Below are positions 10,477 through 18,991 of a DNA stretch of 64,000 nucleotides, in pieces. A program made the position numbers and the translations under genes. The stretch is from positions 118,684 through 182,683 of the forward strand of contig JAKVCA010000016.1 of assembly GCA_022448315.1 (NCBI GenBank), read 5' to 3'. The number at the start of each line of letters is the position of its first letter. Position 1 is the stretch's first letter. Origin of the DNA: Pirellulaceae bacterium (GTDB lineage Bacteria; Planctomycetota; Planctomycetia; Pirellulales; Pirellulaceae). The notes under the pieces are model-generated. The model was given only the letters and a program-made list of their open reading frames with translations, searched no databases and was not told where the DNA came from.

Positions 10477-12021
10477 GTGTCCAACGAATCCTGTTCTGAA
10501 AAATCCCAATTGAAATATACGCTTCTGACCGGCGCCACCGGCTTGTTGGGTGAATATCTTCTCCGAGATCTCCTGCTGAAGGGGATTCGAGTCGCGGTTC
10601 TTGTTCGGCCCACTAAAAAGATGACGGTCACTCGCCGTATCGAAGAAATTTTGTTGCGTTGGGAGCGAGAACTTCGAGTGGCGCTGCCCCGTCCGGTGAT
10701 TCTGAGCGGTTGCCTGACGAGTCGCAATTGCGGACTGACAAACGCTCAGATCGACTGGCTTCGCTCTTCTTGCGAACGGGTGCTGCATAATGCGGCGGTT
10801 CTGACTTTTGTGGGCGTCGATCGCGCACGCGAACCATGGGTGACCAATGTTGGGGGGACTCAGAATGTTCTGAATCTCTGCCGCGAAACGGGTGTCTCGG
10901 ACCTTCACTATGTTTCGACGGCCTATGTCTGTGGAGAGCGTAAGGGACTGATTGGCGAAAACCAGTTAGATGTAGGACAAGGTTTTCGCAATGACTACGA
11001 ACGCAGCAAATTCGAAGCGGAGTGTCACGTCCGTGAGTGCAGTTGGTTGGACGACCCAACCATCTATCGGCCCGCCGTTATCTCAGGGGATTCAGAGACA
11101 GGTTACACCTCGACTTATCATGGCCTCTACCTTTATCTACGCTTGATTGCGATGCTGGTGCCTCGCGTGCCGGCCGATGAAAATGGTATCCGACATACTC
11201 CGATTCGGCTGCCCATGAGCGGTGGCGAACCTCGAAATGTGGTTCCTGTCGACTGGGTCGCGAAGGTCATTACACGTTTGCTGACAACGACTGAAGCACG
11301 AGGGAACACGTTTCATATTTCACCCGATGTCCCTCTCACCCCAAGGCAAGTTGTTGAATACTGTTACTCGTATTTTAATTCTGAAGGTGTGATCTATTGC
11401 GCTGATCAACCTGCCGATCGCGATGAAGTCAGCGAATTCGAACGCGAGTTTCTTCAGAATATCCAAATGTATCAAGCGTATGATCGAAGCGATCCGATCT
11501 TCGACCGTACCAATCTGCTGCGTTTTTCAGGGGATATACCGTGTCCCGAAATCGATGAGCAGTTGTTGCATCGCTACCTCGACTTCGGAGAGCGTGACCG
11601 TTGGGGCAAACGTCGCAAGAATGCTGCTCCCCATCTTGATCCTGCAGAGGTCAGAACAACGCTTCCGCGACCTGAAGCCGATCCCGAAGCCTACGCATCC
11701 AGCGGTTGGTCAACGTTGACCATCGAGAGCAGCGGACCACCTCTTCCACCTTTCGAAATCGGCTTGGATCTCCATGGGCCATGGGGCGGGCAATGGCACA
11801 TGGTCGGGAATGGTGGAAACCGGATGAAAGTGCGACCGGGACTTCCTCTCAAGGCAGATGTTCCCATTCTGCACATCCCGCTCGTGGAACTCATGAACCA
11901 CTTTGATGACTTGGAGCGGCCGCTTCATCAGTATTTCAAAAACGTCGCCGCATTCGACGATGGGCGGTGGTGCCTTCCTCTTGTGTCAAGCCTGCGGCAA
12001 AGCTTGACTGCGACGCAATAG
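10477..12021 (+). CDS. Extended short-chain dehydrogenase, thioester-reductase-like, with extra C-terminal domain
   Basis: A 514-residue protein. The N-terminal 350 residues are an extended SDR of the NAD_binding_4 (thioester reductase/male sterility) type: dinucleotide motif TGATGLLG at residues 19-26, VRP at the end of beta-2 pointing to NADP(H), LHNAAVL, active-site YVSTAYVCG, and the YxxxK pair in YERSKFEAE. Such domains reduce acyl thioesters or act as sugar/sterol epimerase-like enzymes; no carrier-protein or adenylation domain is fused here. The last 110-130 residues (from about LPPFEIGLDLHGPW through WCLPLVSSLRQ) are a compact region I do not recognise. The GTG start is supported by GGAAGGGA seven bases upstream. 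Confidence 0.8.
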   Translation: MSNESCSEKSQLKYTLLTGATGLLGEYLLRDLLLKGIRVAVLVRPTKKMTVTRRIEEILLRWERELRVALPRPVILSGCLTSRNCGLTNAQIDWLRSSCERVLHNAAVLTFVGVDRAREPWVTNVGGTQNVLNLCRETGVSDLHYVSTAYVCGERKGLIGENQLDVGQGFRNDYERSKFEAECHVRECSWLDDPTIYRPAVISGDSETGYTSTYHGLYLYLRLIAMLVPRVPADENGIRHTPIRLPMSGGEPRNVVPVDWVAKVITRLLTTTEARGNTFHISPDVPLTPRQVVEYCYSYFNSEGVIYCADQPADRDEVSEFEREFLQNIQMYQAYDRSDPIFDRTNLLRFSGDIPCPEIDEQLLHRYLDFGERDRWGKRRKNAAPHLDPAEVRTTLPRPEADPEAYASSGWSTLTIESSGPPLPPFEIGLDLHGPWGGQWHMVGNGGNRMKVRPGLPLKADVPILHIPLVELMNHFDDLERPLHQYFKNVAAFDDGRWCLPLVSSLRQSLTATQ

Positions 12022-12150
12022 CTTCAAGTCGGGACAGACTCCACGCGGTGGGGATCTTCTGTTGAGTCGCCCAACAAAACCCCGTGGTGGACTCGCTTAC
12101 CGTGATCGTCGCCCGACAAGAGGGTTATGTTATCCCCCCGACGATGTGAT

Positions 12151-12986
12151 TTACTGCCGAGAGCCGGGAGTGATTTCAAAATCAAGACGCTACTTGCCGC
12201 ATCGAACTCCAATGGACATTTTTTGTCCAATTTTCAGTGCTTCAATGGCGTAAGTGTAATCGTAAGTGTTTTCAATTTTACGACCGGCAAGTTCAACGAT
12301 GATGTCGCCGTTTCTCGCTCCCGCTTTACCGCCGGTCCTCATTTAGCCACGGAGGAAAGCAGGAAGCCCATGGCGTCCTCCTCAGCATAGTCCGGTACGG
12401 TGCCCAAATAGGCTCGCAAGGCAGCGCGGGGCTGTCGGTCATCCTCGACGGACATTTCGATGCAGTCCGGAGCGTCGGGTTGGAGCGACAAGAATCGCGC
12501 CACAAGGCCCATGAAGCGTGCAACTTGAGCCGCTCCTTCGTAGTTCAGCGTGTCTGGCGATCGTAAGCAAACAGGTCAAAGTACGTGTCGTAGTCCCAAG
12601 AGTAACGCCGTTGAGTACCATCAAGCCTTGCCCGAATCTCGTCTTCCTGCTCGGTGACGGCGTCTGGATCTTCGTGTGTGGATGCGAATAAGACTTGGTT
12701 CCCGTCAGGGTACATCCACGTACACGTCGTTTTGCCTTGTGCCAGTGAAATCCGTTCAAGATCGCCCGTATCAAAATCCATGACATAGATCTGGAAAAAT
12801 GGATTTCCTTTTTCACGTTCGCTCTGGAAGACCATCTGTCGGCCATCCTTGCCGAAATAACCTTCCCCGGCCCTTCGTCCTTCGAAAGTTAACTGACGTA
12901 TCTTGGTAAGAAATCGTGCTTCTAATTCCGCCGCCATTTTGGCATCGCGTTCAACCACATGCAAAGTTTCGTCTTGGGACGATTCC
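12151..12986 (-). pseudogene. Decayed PD40/M28 aminopeptidase/PDZ gene
   Basis: Three pieces of one ancestral protein lie in the family order but in different frames. Piece 1 (about 12545-12986) encodes a beta-propeller (PD40) segment with GKDGRQMVFQSER and YPDGNQVLFAS, ending at FDLFAYDRQT then TGA. Piece 2 (about 12339-12560) encodes the end of an M28 peptidase domain (DTLNYEGAAQVARFMGLVA) and the start of a PDZ domain. Piece 3 (12151-12338) is the PDZ end: GARNGDIIVELAGRKIENTY, then an in-frame TAG at 12190, then RLDFEITPGSRQ and an ancestral TAA at 12151. The catalytic M28 core, roughly 250-350 residues, and the N-terminal leader are missing. The combination is a dead gene with a large internal deletion, frameshifts and a nonsense codon. 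Confidence 0.85.
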
Positions 12987-13359
12987 TAACCGCAGAGTTG
13001 TGGGACCCACCGTTCGTGCGAGATGGAGGAGCTGACAAGAGCAACACTGAAGATCTTGATTCATTTGAATTTGCGACTCATGTCTTTCTATCTCCAAGAG
13101 GCTTATTGGCCGTTAGATTCTTTAGGTCAGGCTCTCAAGCGGAGGTAACGGTCTTTGGTGATCCGAGGTTTGAGGATTTCACCGTCGCGAAAGACTCGCC
13201 AGTTCAACCTTCTTGGGAAGTCGGTTTGCCAGAAATCAGGCGTCTTCCCAAAAGGCAATTCGAAACTTTTGTGAAACTCGAACATGTACCCTGAAATGCC
13301 TGGCTAATGATTTCGTTTCAAGGGGTTGGTGGCAAGCCCTTCGGCAAAAAGCCCGTCGT
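12987..13359. other. Gap between decayed peptidase and RND gene
   Basis: No convincing gene. A minus-strand frame at 13127-13285 could encode a 52-residue basic, aromatic-rich peptide starting MFEFHKSFELPFGK, with AGGG five bases upstream of its ATG, but I recognise no family and give it about 15 percent. It may be more debris from the neighbouring dead gene. Confidence 0.4.
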
Positions 13360-15693
13360 TTAGGATGTCGATGGAGCTTCATTTGATTCAAGTGGTAATT
13401 CTGACGGGCGACGTTCAGATCGGTAGAACCACGCGAGCAACGCTGGCAGAAAAATAAGATCTCCCAAGAGTGCGGTTGAAATTGTGCATACGGCCATGGC
13501 ACCGAAAATTCTCTGTGCCGGCATCTCACTCATGAGGACTGTCGCGAAACCCACCGCCATGATGAGCGTTGTGATCATCAGTGCGGAACCGACTCTGCGG
13601 TAGCTGACTCGGATCGCCTCATCCGTGTCTCCCAAGCGTTCTCGCTCTTGCAAAAAACGGGAAACGAAATGAATCGTATCGTCCACCGCAATCCCCAGGC
13701 AGACAGTAAACGCACATGCGGCAGAAACATCCAGGCTGCGTCCCAGAAAGATCAGCATGGAAGACGTGGCCACGATCGGGAGAAGATTCGGTACGATTGC
13801 CAACAGGCCGATTCGCCAAGATCGGTAAACAACCGCGAGCAGTGTGAAAATAATCAAAGCAGCGCCCACCAGGCTCTTTTGGAGATCGCTAACCACTTGG
13901 ACAATTTTCCGACTCCGAACGACGGTCTCGCCGGTCAGGCCAATCTTAATACCGGAGTATTGGTGCTGCAGTTGGTCAAAAGTCGTTCGCAAACGCTCAA
14001 ATACCGGTTCATAGATCGCAATGCCGACATCCTGGAAGCGAACGCTGACCATCGTCCTTCTGAGATCTTCGCGGTATACGGAATCGCGTAACGCCGAAGG
14101 TAAGAGGTTCAGCATCTCAAGGGAATTCGAGGATTGCTCGCCACTCGGAAGTGCCTTGAGGATCTGGTTAATGGACAGGGGGTGTCGGAGTAAGGGTTCT
14201 CTGGAGATCGCTTGCTCAACCTGTTGGACAATTTCTACCAAATCCGAAGGAGGCCCTTCGGCCGTGATCTCATTGTCAGACCACTCGATCACGACCCGCG
14301 CAAGTTCGATTCCTCCCACACTCTCGTCGCATTGCTCCAACGCGCGGAATGACGGACTCCGGGTTGGCAGTCCAAAAGATCGTTTTTCATCTGGAGTCAG
14401 GTAGAACAGTGAGATGCTGAGGGTCAATGTCAGAAGAATACCCAGAACGCTCACTAGACGACGATGCTTGAGCCAGTGTTCCACCCAAGGTGTCCAAAAA
14501 CCCAGTTTTGTTTCCACCAGATCTCTTTCCGTAGACTCTGGCAAACGTCGCGCCAGTCGTGTTCCAGCCATCAAAGGCAGGACGGTAACCATCGACAGAA
14601 ATGCCATGGTCACTCCGATAGCACAAGACCGACCGAAACCACGGACAAGTTCAGAGTCCGCCCACATCAACGAAGCAAACCCGATTGCTGTTGTGAGTGA
14701 CGTCAGGAAGCATGCCAATCCGACGTGCCTCACCGCACTGGCTGCGGCCTGTCGGGGGGGGTGGCCCGAGTCCAACGCCGTTCGAATGTAGGCGAGCAAG
14801 TGAATGCCATCGGTGATGCCGACAATGGCGACGAGAACGGGCAGGACAGCGTCGCTTAGCGGATTGTCCGGTTCATTGAGCCATCGACGTATGCCCAGCG
14901 ACCACAGGATCGCGAGGGCTGGTGCCGAAGAAACCAGAAGCACCGGAATCAAGCTCCGGTAAATCCCAATTGCCAGTATGAGAACCAGGCCAAAACCTAT
15001 CGCCTGAAAAAAATGTTGGTTCCAACGATGTGCTGCCATCTGATCCAAAAACAGAGGAATATCACCGGTTGCGGTAAACTCCACCAAATGCCCTGAGACC
15101 TGATCCGCTGCCGCTCTCGCGGTGGACAAAATTTCTTCCCGCACGTCCTCATCTGACGTGACCTCCAGCCAATCCATCTGCAGCGGTACAAGCAGCACCC
15201 TGCCGTCTTCGGAAATAAGGTGCCCGACAGCGATCGGATTTTTGAGAATTTTTGCCTTGGATTCTTCAAAACTTGCATCCGACGCGCCGTCTGGAGGCAG
15301 CGACGAATTGGCCAAGCCAAATACATTGAGTGTCGGAAGCGTATCGACCCAGAATGCTTGCTGCACTTGTGGGAGATTCTCAAGTGCCGTGACCGCACAA
15401 CGCATCGCTTGAACATCAACTTGATTCAACGACCTCGGACTCGTCATCACAATGATCTGTTCAGGACGTTGGAGGTTGAATTGCGTGCGCAACTCTTTGT
15501 ATAGCGAATCGGCCTCTTGAATATCGGTCTGTCGGCTTTGAATCGCCTTGATGCCCGCGAATCGTTCCGGCTGATTACGCAGAAAACCGATGGACGTCCA
15601 CAAGCTGAATGCCAGCACGGCCACGAGAATGACTTTCCGATGATTCGTCAGTAGGTTCGAATATGCCCTGAGAAGTCGCAAGCTGGGCCTCAC
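13360..15693 (-). CDS. RND/MMPL-family transporter with sterol-sensing-like domain
   Basis: A 777-residue inner-membrane protein with the duplicated layout of small RND exporters (one TM helix, a large periplasmic loop, then five TM helices, repeated). TM1 is near residues 20-36 (KVILVAVLAFSLWTSIGF). The first five-helix block contains VAIVGITDGIHLLAYIR and the second VCLGIAVDDTIHFVSRFL, the paired G(I/V)xxDxxHxxxx motifs of helix 4/10 that carry the proton-relay aspartates in the MMPL/Patched-like branch. Family members export lipids, hopanoids or other hydrophobic compounds using the proton gradient; the substrate here is unknown. It starts at GTG and lies about 100 bp downstream of the fusion gene at 15792-17813, so both may be in one transcript. 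Confidence 0.87.
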   Translation of the reverse strand: MRPSLRLLRAYSNLLTNHRKVILVAVLAFSLWTSIGFLRNQPERFAGIKAIQSRQTDIQEADSLYKELRTQFNLQRPEQIIVMTSPRSLNQVDVQAMRCAVTALENLPQVQQAFWVDTLPTLNVFGLANSSLPPDGASDASFEESKAKILKNPIAVGHLISEDGRVLLVPLQMDWLEVTSDEDVREEILSTARAAADQVSGHLVEFTATGDIPLFLDQMAAHRWNQHFFQAIGFGLVLILAIGIYRSLIPVLLVSSAPALAILWSLGIRRWLNEPDNPLSDAVLPVLVAIVGITDGIHLLAYIRTALDSGHPPRQAAASAVRHVGLACFLTSLTTAIGFASLMWADSELVRGFGRSCAIGVTMAFLSMVTVLPLMAGTRLARRLPESTERDLVETKLGFWTPWVEHWLKHRRLVSVLGILLTLTLSISLFYLTPDEKRSFGLPTRSPSFRALEQCDESVGGIELARVVIEWSDNEITAEGPPSDLVEIVQQVEQAISREPLLRHPLSINQILKALPSGEQSSNSLEMLNLLPSALRDSVYREDLRRTMVSVRFQDVGIAIYEPVFERLRTTFDQLQHQYSGIKIGLTGETVVRSRKIVQVVSDLQKSLVGAALIIFTLLAVVYRSWRIGLLAIVPNLLPIVATSSMLIFLGRSLDVSAACAFTVCLGIAVDDTIHFVSRFLQERERLGDTDEAIRVSYRRVGSALMITTLIMAVGFATVLMSEMPAQRIFGAMAVCTISTALLGDLIFLPALLAWFYRSERRPSELPLESNEAPSTS

Positions 15694-15791
15694 TGATGCG
15701 GAAAGTCATGTTGGCAAGAGATCGAGTGGGTCAACCTATGGGAGCATCGCTGGTAACATCGCCGCAAATCCAAGCTACTGCAGTGCGGAAT

Positions 15792-17813
15792 TTACTGACT
15801 CCAAAGCTCTTCCAGACTGAGACGGTTGTCATTATTTCGGTCGTACTTTCCAAAGGCGAATGCGGCAAAAGCTTCTGGAGCTTCACGCCGTTGGATGAAG
15901 CCGTCTCCGTCATGATCAAACCGTTCCATGCACTGTTGAGCTTTTTCCAGCGATGCTGACATTTCCATCTGGTTGCTGCCCGGTAGCCACTCGAAATTTG
16001 ACCCGCGTGGCGTCGAGAAGTTGACGAAGACAACCGCCATCTCTTGCCACGTCTGGTCACCCCACCTTACGAAGACGTTGGGATCCGGGTTGACGGGATT
16101 ACTGCTTGAATTGTTGAATTTCGCCTCAAAGGAAATACGACTATCGGATCCTAATGGAATCGGTTTCACAAACTCATAATTGTGTTGCCAGTTGAAATCG
16201 TACTTCGGCACATCCAAGACCGATGATTCACCCGAATCCTCGGATCTGTCGTTGGCCCAAATACGGATCGACTGTCCGCGGACATGCATATGAGGGGTCA
16301 GTGACAAGAGCCGGCTCCCTTCTGGAAACCCACTTAACGCGGCTTCGACCCGATACTCCGCCGTGTTTGGAGGGATCTCGAAGTCTTGATTTAACAAAAT
16401 TCCCGTAAGAACCTCTTCCTTGACCTCGGATTCATCAGCAAACCAGATCCCGATTTGAGTTTGATCGTCTTCAGGACGACCGGTGGGTGTGTAGTGCATC
16501 TGGAATACCAATTTTGAGCCTGCGGGCACTCGCCTTGCTTGGTGACTTTCAAGCATGGATGGGGTTTGCCCTGGAACGTAACCCCCAAGCCATCCAAGTC
16601 CGTCGAAGCGTTGCGTTTCAGGTGTTCTCAGGAAAACAATGGCGTGGTGAACGACACGAGGGTTGCCCGGCAGAACCTGTGTGGCTCTTATCCAGCGGTC
16701 TTCCGTCCACCCCGGATCAACGACGTAGTACTGATAATCGATGACTCCGTGTGCGGGAACTTTGAATGACTGGGTGGACATCGTGAGTATTTCGTCCGGC
16801 GGCGTTTCGAGTCGCCAGCGATCGGCAAAGATCGGAATTGCAGGTGTTTTCGTCAAGTCGCCTGAGGGCATGCCAAGATCGACCCAATGCCGCAGGGTTT
16901 CAATTTCGGAGGGGGCCATTTTCTGTTCGTTTTGGAATGTCCCAGATGGGTTCGACGCGTGCCATGGCGGCATGCGACCGTCTTCGATCACCTCTAAGAT
17001 GGTCTCGCCCCATCCGGTCACCTCGTCATAATCAACGAATGACATGGGACCGATATCGCCTTCCCTGTGGCAACGGACACAATGTCGATTGAGGATAGGA
17101 GCAATCTCGGTCGCATAGGTAGTGTTGCGGTGAGCTTCAATTGAATCGACTCGAATGTTATCAGCGGGCCGCCTGCCGATGAAACATCCCTGGGCGGGTG
17201 TGTTTTGAGTACGGACTTTCTCGCCTGCCAAAGTTTCGTTGAGAGCGACTTTCAGGTCCTCGCGAGTGATTTGCGGGCGAACAATGCCAACCTGATACTG
17301 GTCATCCACCCGTCCCCGGTAAAGCACTTGCCCCCGTGGATTCAGAATGAAGGCTTCAGGAGTTCGAACTGCTTTCAAGCAATCCGAGAAATGTTGATCC
17401 AGATCCTTCAACACTGGAACTTCAAGATCGTTCGCGGCGATGAATCGCTGCAGATCAGCCAAGGAATCTTGGACGTTCGCGTCGACCATGACAAAGCTGC
17501 ACGGCCGATTGTTGAACTGCCGAGCAATGTCAACGAATCTCGTGGAGTAGAGCCGGGCCAACGGGCACTCAGTCCCAACGATGAGAACGACCAAATACTC
17601 CTCCTCCCAAACGTCGCTCAGCGGTGTGATGCGTCCCCAAGGGTCTGACAATCGCGAGTTGGACGACAGTTTGGATGGATGCCCCGCTTCAAAAGGGGCC
17701 GGTTCTACCTTCGGTGGTCCATCCGCTTCTTCGGATCGACCCCAAGTCGGCAAGCAAAGGAACATCAGTATGAAGTAGCTTGCGAGTCGAATGGGTGTTG
17801 ATTCGCCAACCAT
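15792..17813 (-). CDS. Redoxin + cytochrome c + copper monooxygenase-like + EF-hand fusion protein
   Basis: A 673-residue exported multidomain protein. Residues 1-27 form a signal peptide (ASYFILMFLCLPTWGRSEE). Residues about 45-200 are a thioredoxin-fold redoxin with VVLIVGTECPLARLY; it has a single Cys where resolving pairs usually occur. A c-type haem site CVRCH follows near residue 245 (NRHCVRCHREGDIGPM), then a copper type II monooxygenase-like region with PRVVHHAIVFL, QMHYTPTG and LTPHMHVRG, the HH and HxH ligand patterns of PHM-type folds. The last 45 residues form two EF-hand loops, DHDGDGFIQRREA and DRNNDNRLSLEE. This architecture recurs in planctomycetes; an extracytoplasmic oxidative role is likely but the substrate is unknown. 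Confidence 0.87.
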   Translation of the reverse strand: MVGESTPIRLASYFILMFLCLPTWGRSEEADGPPKVEPAPFEAGHPSKLSSNSRLSDPWGRITPLSDVWEEEYLVVLIVGTECPLARLYSTRFVDIARQFNNRPCSFVMVDANVQDSLADLQRFIAANDLEVPVLKDLDQHFSDCLKAVRTPEAFILNPRGQVLYRGRVDDQYQVGIVRPQITREDLKVALNETLAGEKVRTQNTPAQGCFIGRRPADNIRVDSIEAHRNTTYATEIAPILNRHCVRCHREGDIGPMSFVDYDEVTGWGETILEVIEDGRMPPWHASNPSGTFQNEQKMAPSEIETLRHWVDLGMPSGDLTKTPAIPIFADRWRLETPPDEILTMSTQSFKVPAHGVIDYQYYVVDPGWTEDRWIRATQVLPGNPRVVHHAIVFLRTPETQRFDGLGWLGGYVPGQTPSMLESHQARRVPAGSKLVFQMHYTPTGRPEDDQTQIGIWFADESEVKEEVLTGILLNQDFEIPPNTAEYRVEAALSGFPEGSRLLSLTPHMHVRGQSIRIWANDRSEDSGESSVLDVPKYDFNWQHNYEFVKPIPLGSDSRISFEAKFNNSSSNPVNPDPNVFVRWGDQTWQEMAVVFVNFSTPRGSNFEWLPGSNQMEMSASLEKAQQCMERFDHDGDGFIQRREAPEAFAAFAFGKYDRNNDNRLSLEELWSQ

Positions 17814-18245
17814 GGGGGGAGTCCGGGTGGAGGTGAGGTGGAATTGAGGCTGCCTGCCGTTTCATAAGACTTAGTGTCATTGTTGGTTTTTCGTAAAGCT
17901 TGCCAACAGGGGAGATGACTCAAGAGGAGTCAAAATCATTACAAATGACAGGAAAATCGCACGTTATGTTCAGAGGAATTCCGCAGGATCAATTCGAAGT
18001 TAACCTCGATATGATGGAAACGCTGGGCGAAAACGCGGTTTCTACCGCCGGCTTCAGCCTTCCTCGCGACGACGATACCTTCAGATTCAGTAGGCATCTT
18101 CAATGGGACCGAACCGATGCCAATTTTGCATCGTTCGTACGGAGCGAGAGTCGGGTAGCTACAAGGCGCGGAGGCAGCAACGAAGTGTCATTTTACAGGT
18201 TAGTACCCCGTCCCAACCCGAGCAGAAAATTTTTTGACTGGGTGG

Positions 18246-18273
18246 GAAAGGGTGTGGATTGCCACACCCTTTC
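18246..18273. repeat. Perfect hairpin, 12-bp stem
   Basis: The arms GAAAGGGTGTGG (18246-18257) and CCACACCCTTTC (18262-18273) are exactly complementary around a four-base loop ATTG. No T-tract follows on either strand, so this is not a textbook intrinsic terminator; it may be a protein-binding palindrome or RNA structure. Confidence 0.75.
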
Positions 18274-18562
18274 GAAATCAATCTTCAAGCGCCCTGTCAT
18301 GTCCGTTCCACGTTTTAAGATCGGCGACCAAGCACATCTGCATGTCTGGGATAGCGATCCTCGAACATGGTTCAGTCACGCGCAACTTGTCGCGTCGCAT
18401 TTATTTGCGGGTGTCAGAAAACACGAGGCCGATCTTAACGACTCGATCGAGTATCTGATTCGACAACCCCCTCGAAGTGGATCGCCAAGCAGTTTGAACA
18501 GTTACCGGTGGAGAAGGCGAAAAGATCGGTCTTAACGCAAAGAATGGCTGATCAAGAAAAGC

Positions 18563-18635
18563 AGCGAGCCAAACCTTGGCCCGCCTGCATCCAGTCTTCG
18601 CCGTGGGCATCCATACCAACAAGGTTTGGCTCGCT
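18563..18635. repeat. 16-bp perfect inverted repeat with 41-base centre
   Basis: AGCGAGCCAAACCTTG at 18563-18578 is exactly complementary to 18620-18635. The 41 bases between can form a further short inner stem (GCCC at 18579-18582 with GGGC at 18605-18608). It could be a structured RNA, a small non-autonomous mobile element, or a recombination site; no flanking target duplication was obvious. Confidence 0.75.
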
Positions 18636-18991
18636 TTGAGTCTCTTTGTTACCGTAACGAGAACGCCGATGCAAGGCTTTGATGGGCGATAGTTCTTGAA
18701 AACTTTTTGTTTATCGTTCCAACAGGCAAATTGAAATTGGGTTCGATTCAAAACGCCACTTGCTGATTTTTTACGATTGACTTATTACGGACGGGCGTGA
18801 TTCAAAGTGGGGCGATGTGGGGGTGTGATCGTTGCAATGTGGCAAGAGTTGTCCTCAGTCTGTGCGTTTGCCATCGATTGCAATGTCACAATAATTTATC
18901 GAGATACCGACAGTGAATCAGGTCGAGCGTGGAGTCGCAGCGTCGAGAATTTCAATTCCTGAAACATGCACCCATCAGTGCTGTAAGACAA

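Larger units (their letters stand above)
17814..18991. other. 1.2-kb gene-poor stretch with two strong inverted repeats
   Basis: No recognisable gene. A plus-strand frame from about 17900 to 18535 is open (211 codons from a TTG), but its product resembles no family and it runs through a perfect hairpin, so I do not call it. The stretch contains an 11-12 bp stem at 18247-18273 and a 16-bp inverted repeat at 18563-18635, listed separately. It separates the SMP-30 gene's end from the promoter side of the redoxin fusion gene. Confidence 0.6.

Noticed and set aside
12959-13294. Plus-strand open frame of 111 codons overlapping the decayed peptidase
   Set aside because: No family, and the DNA it starts in is explained better as pseudogene remains on the other strand.
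17900-18535. Plus-strand open frame of 211 codons between the redoxin fusion and SMP-30 genes
   Set aside because: TTG start with poor ribosome-binding site, product unlike any family, and it runs straight through the perfect hairpin at 18246-18273.
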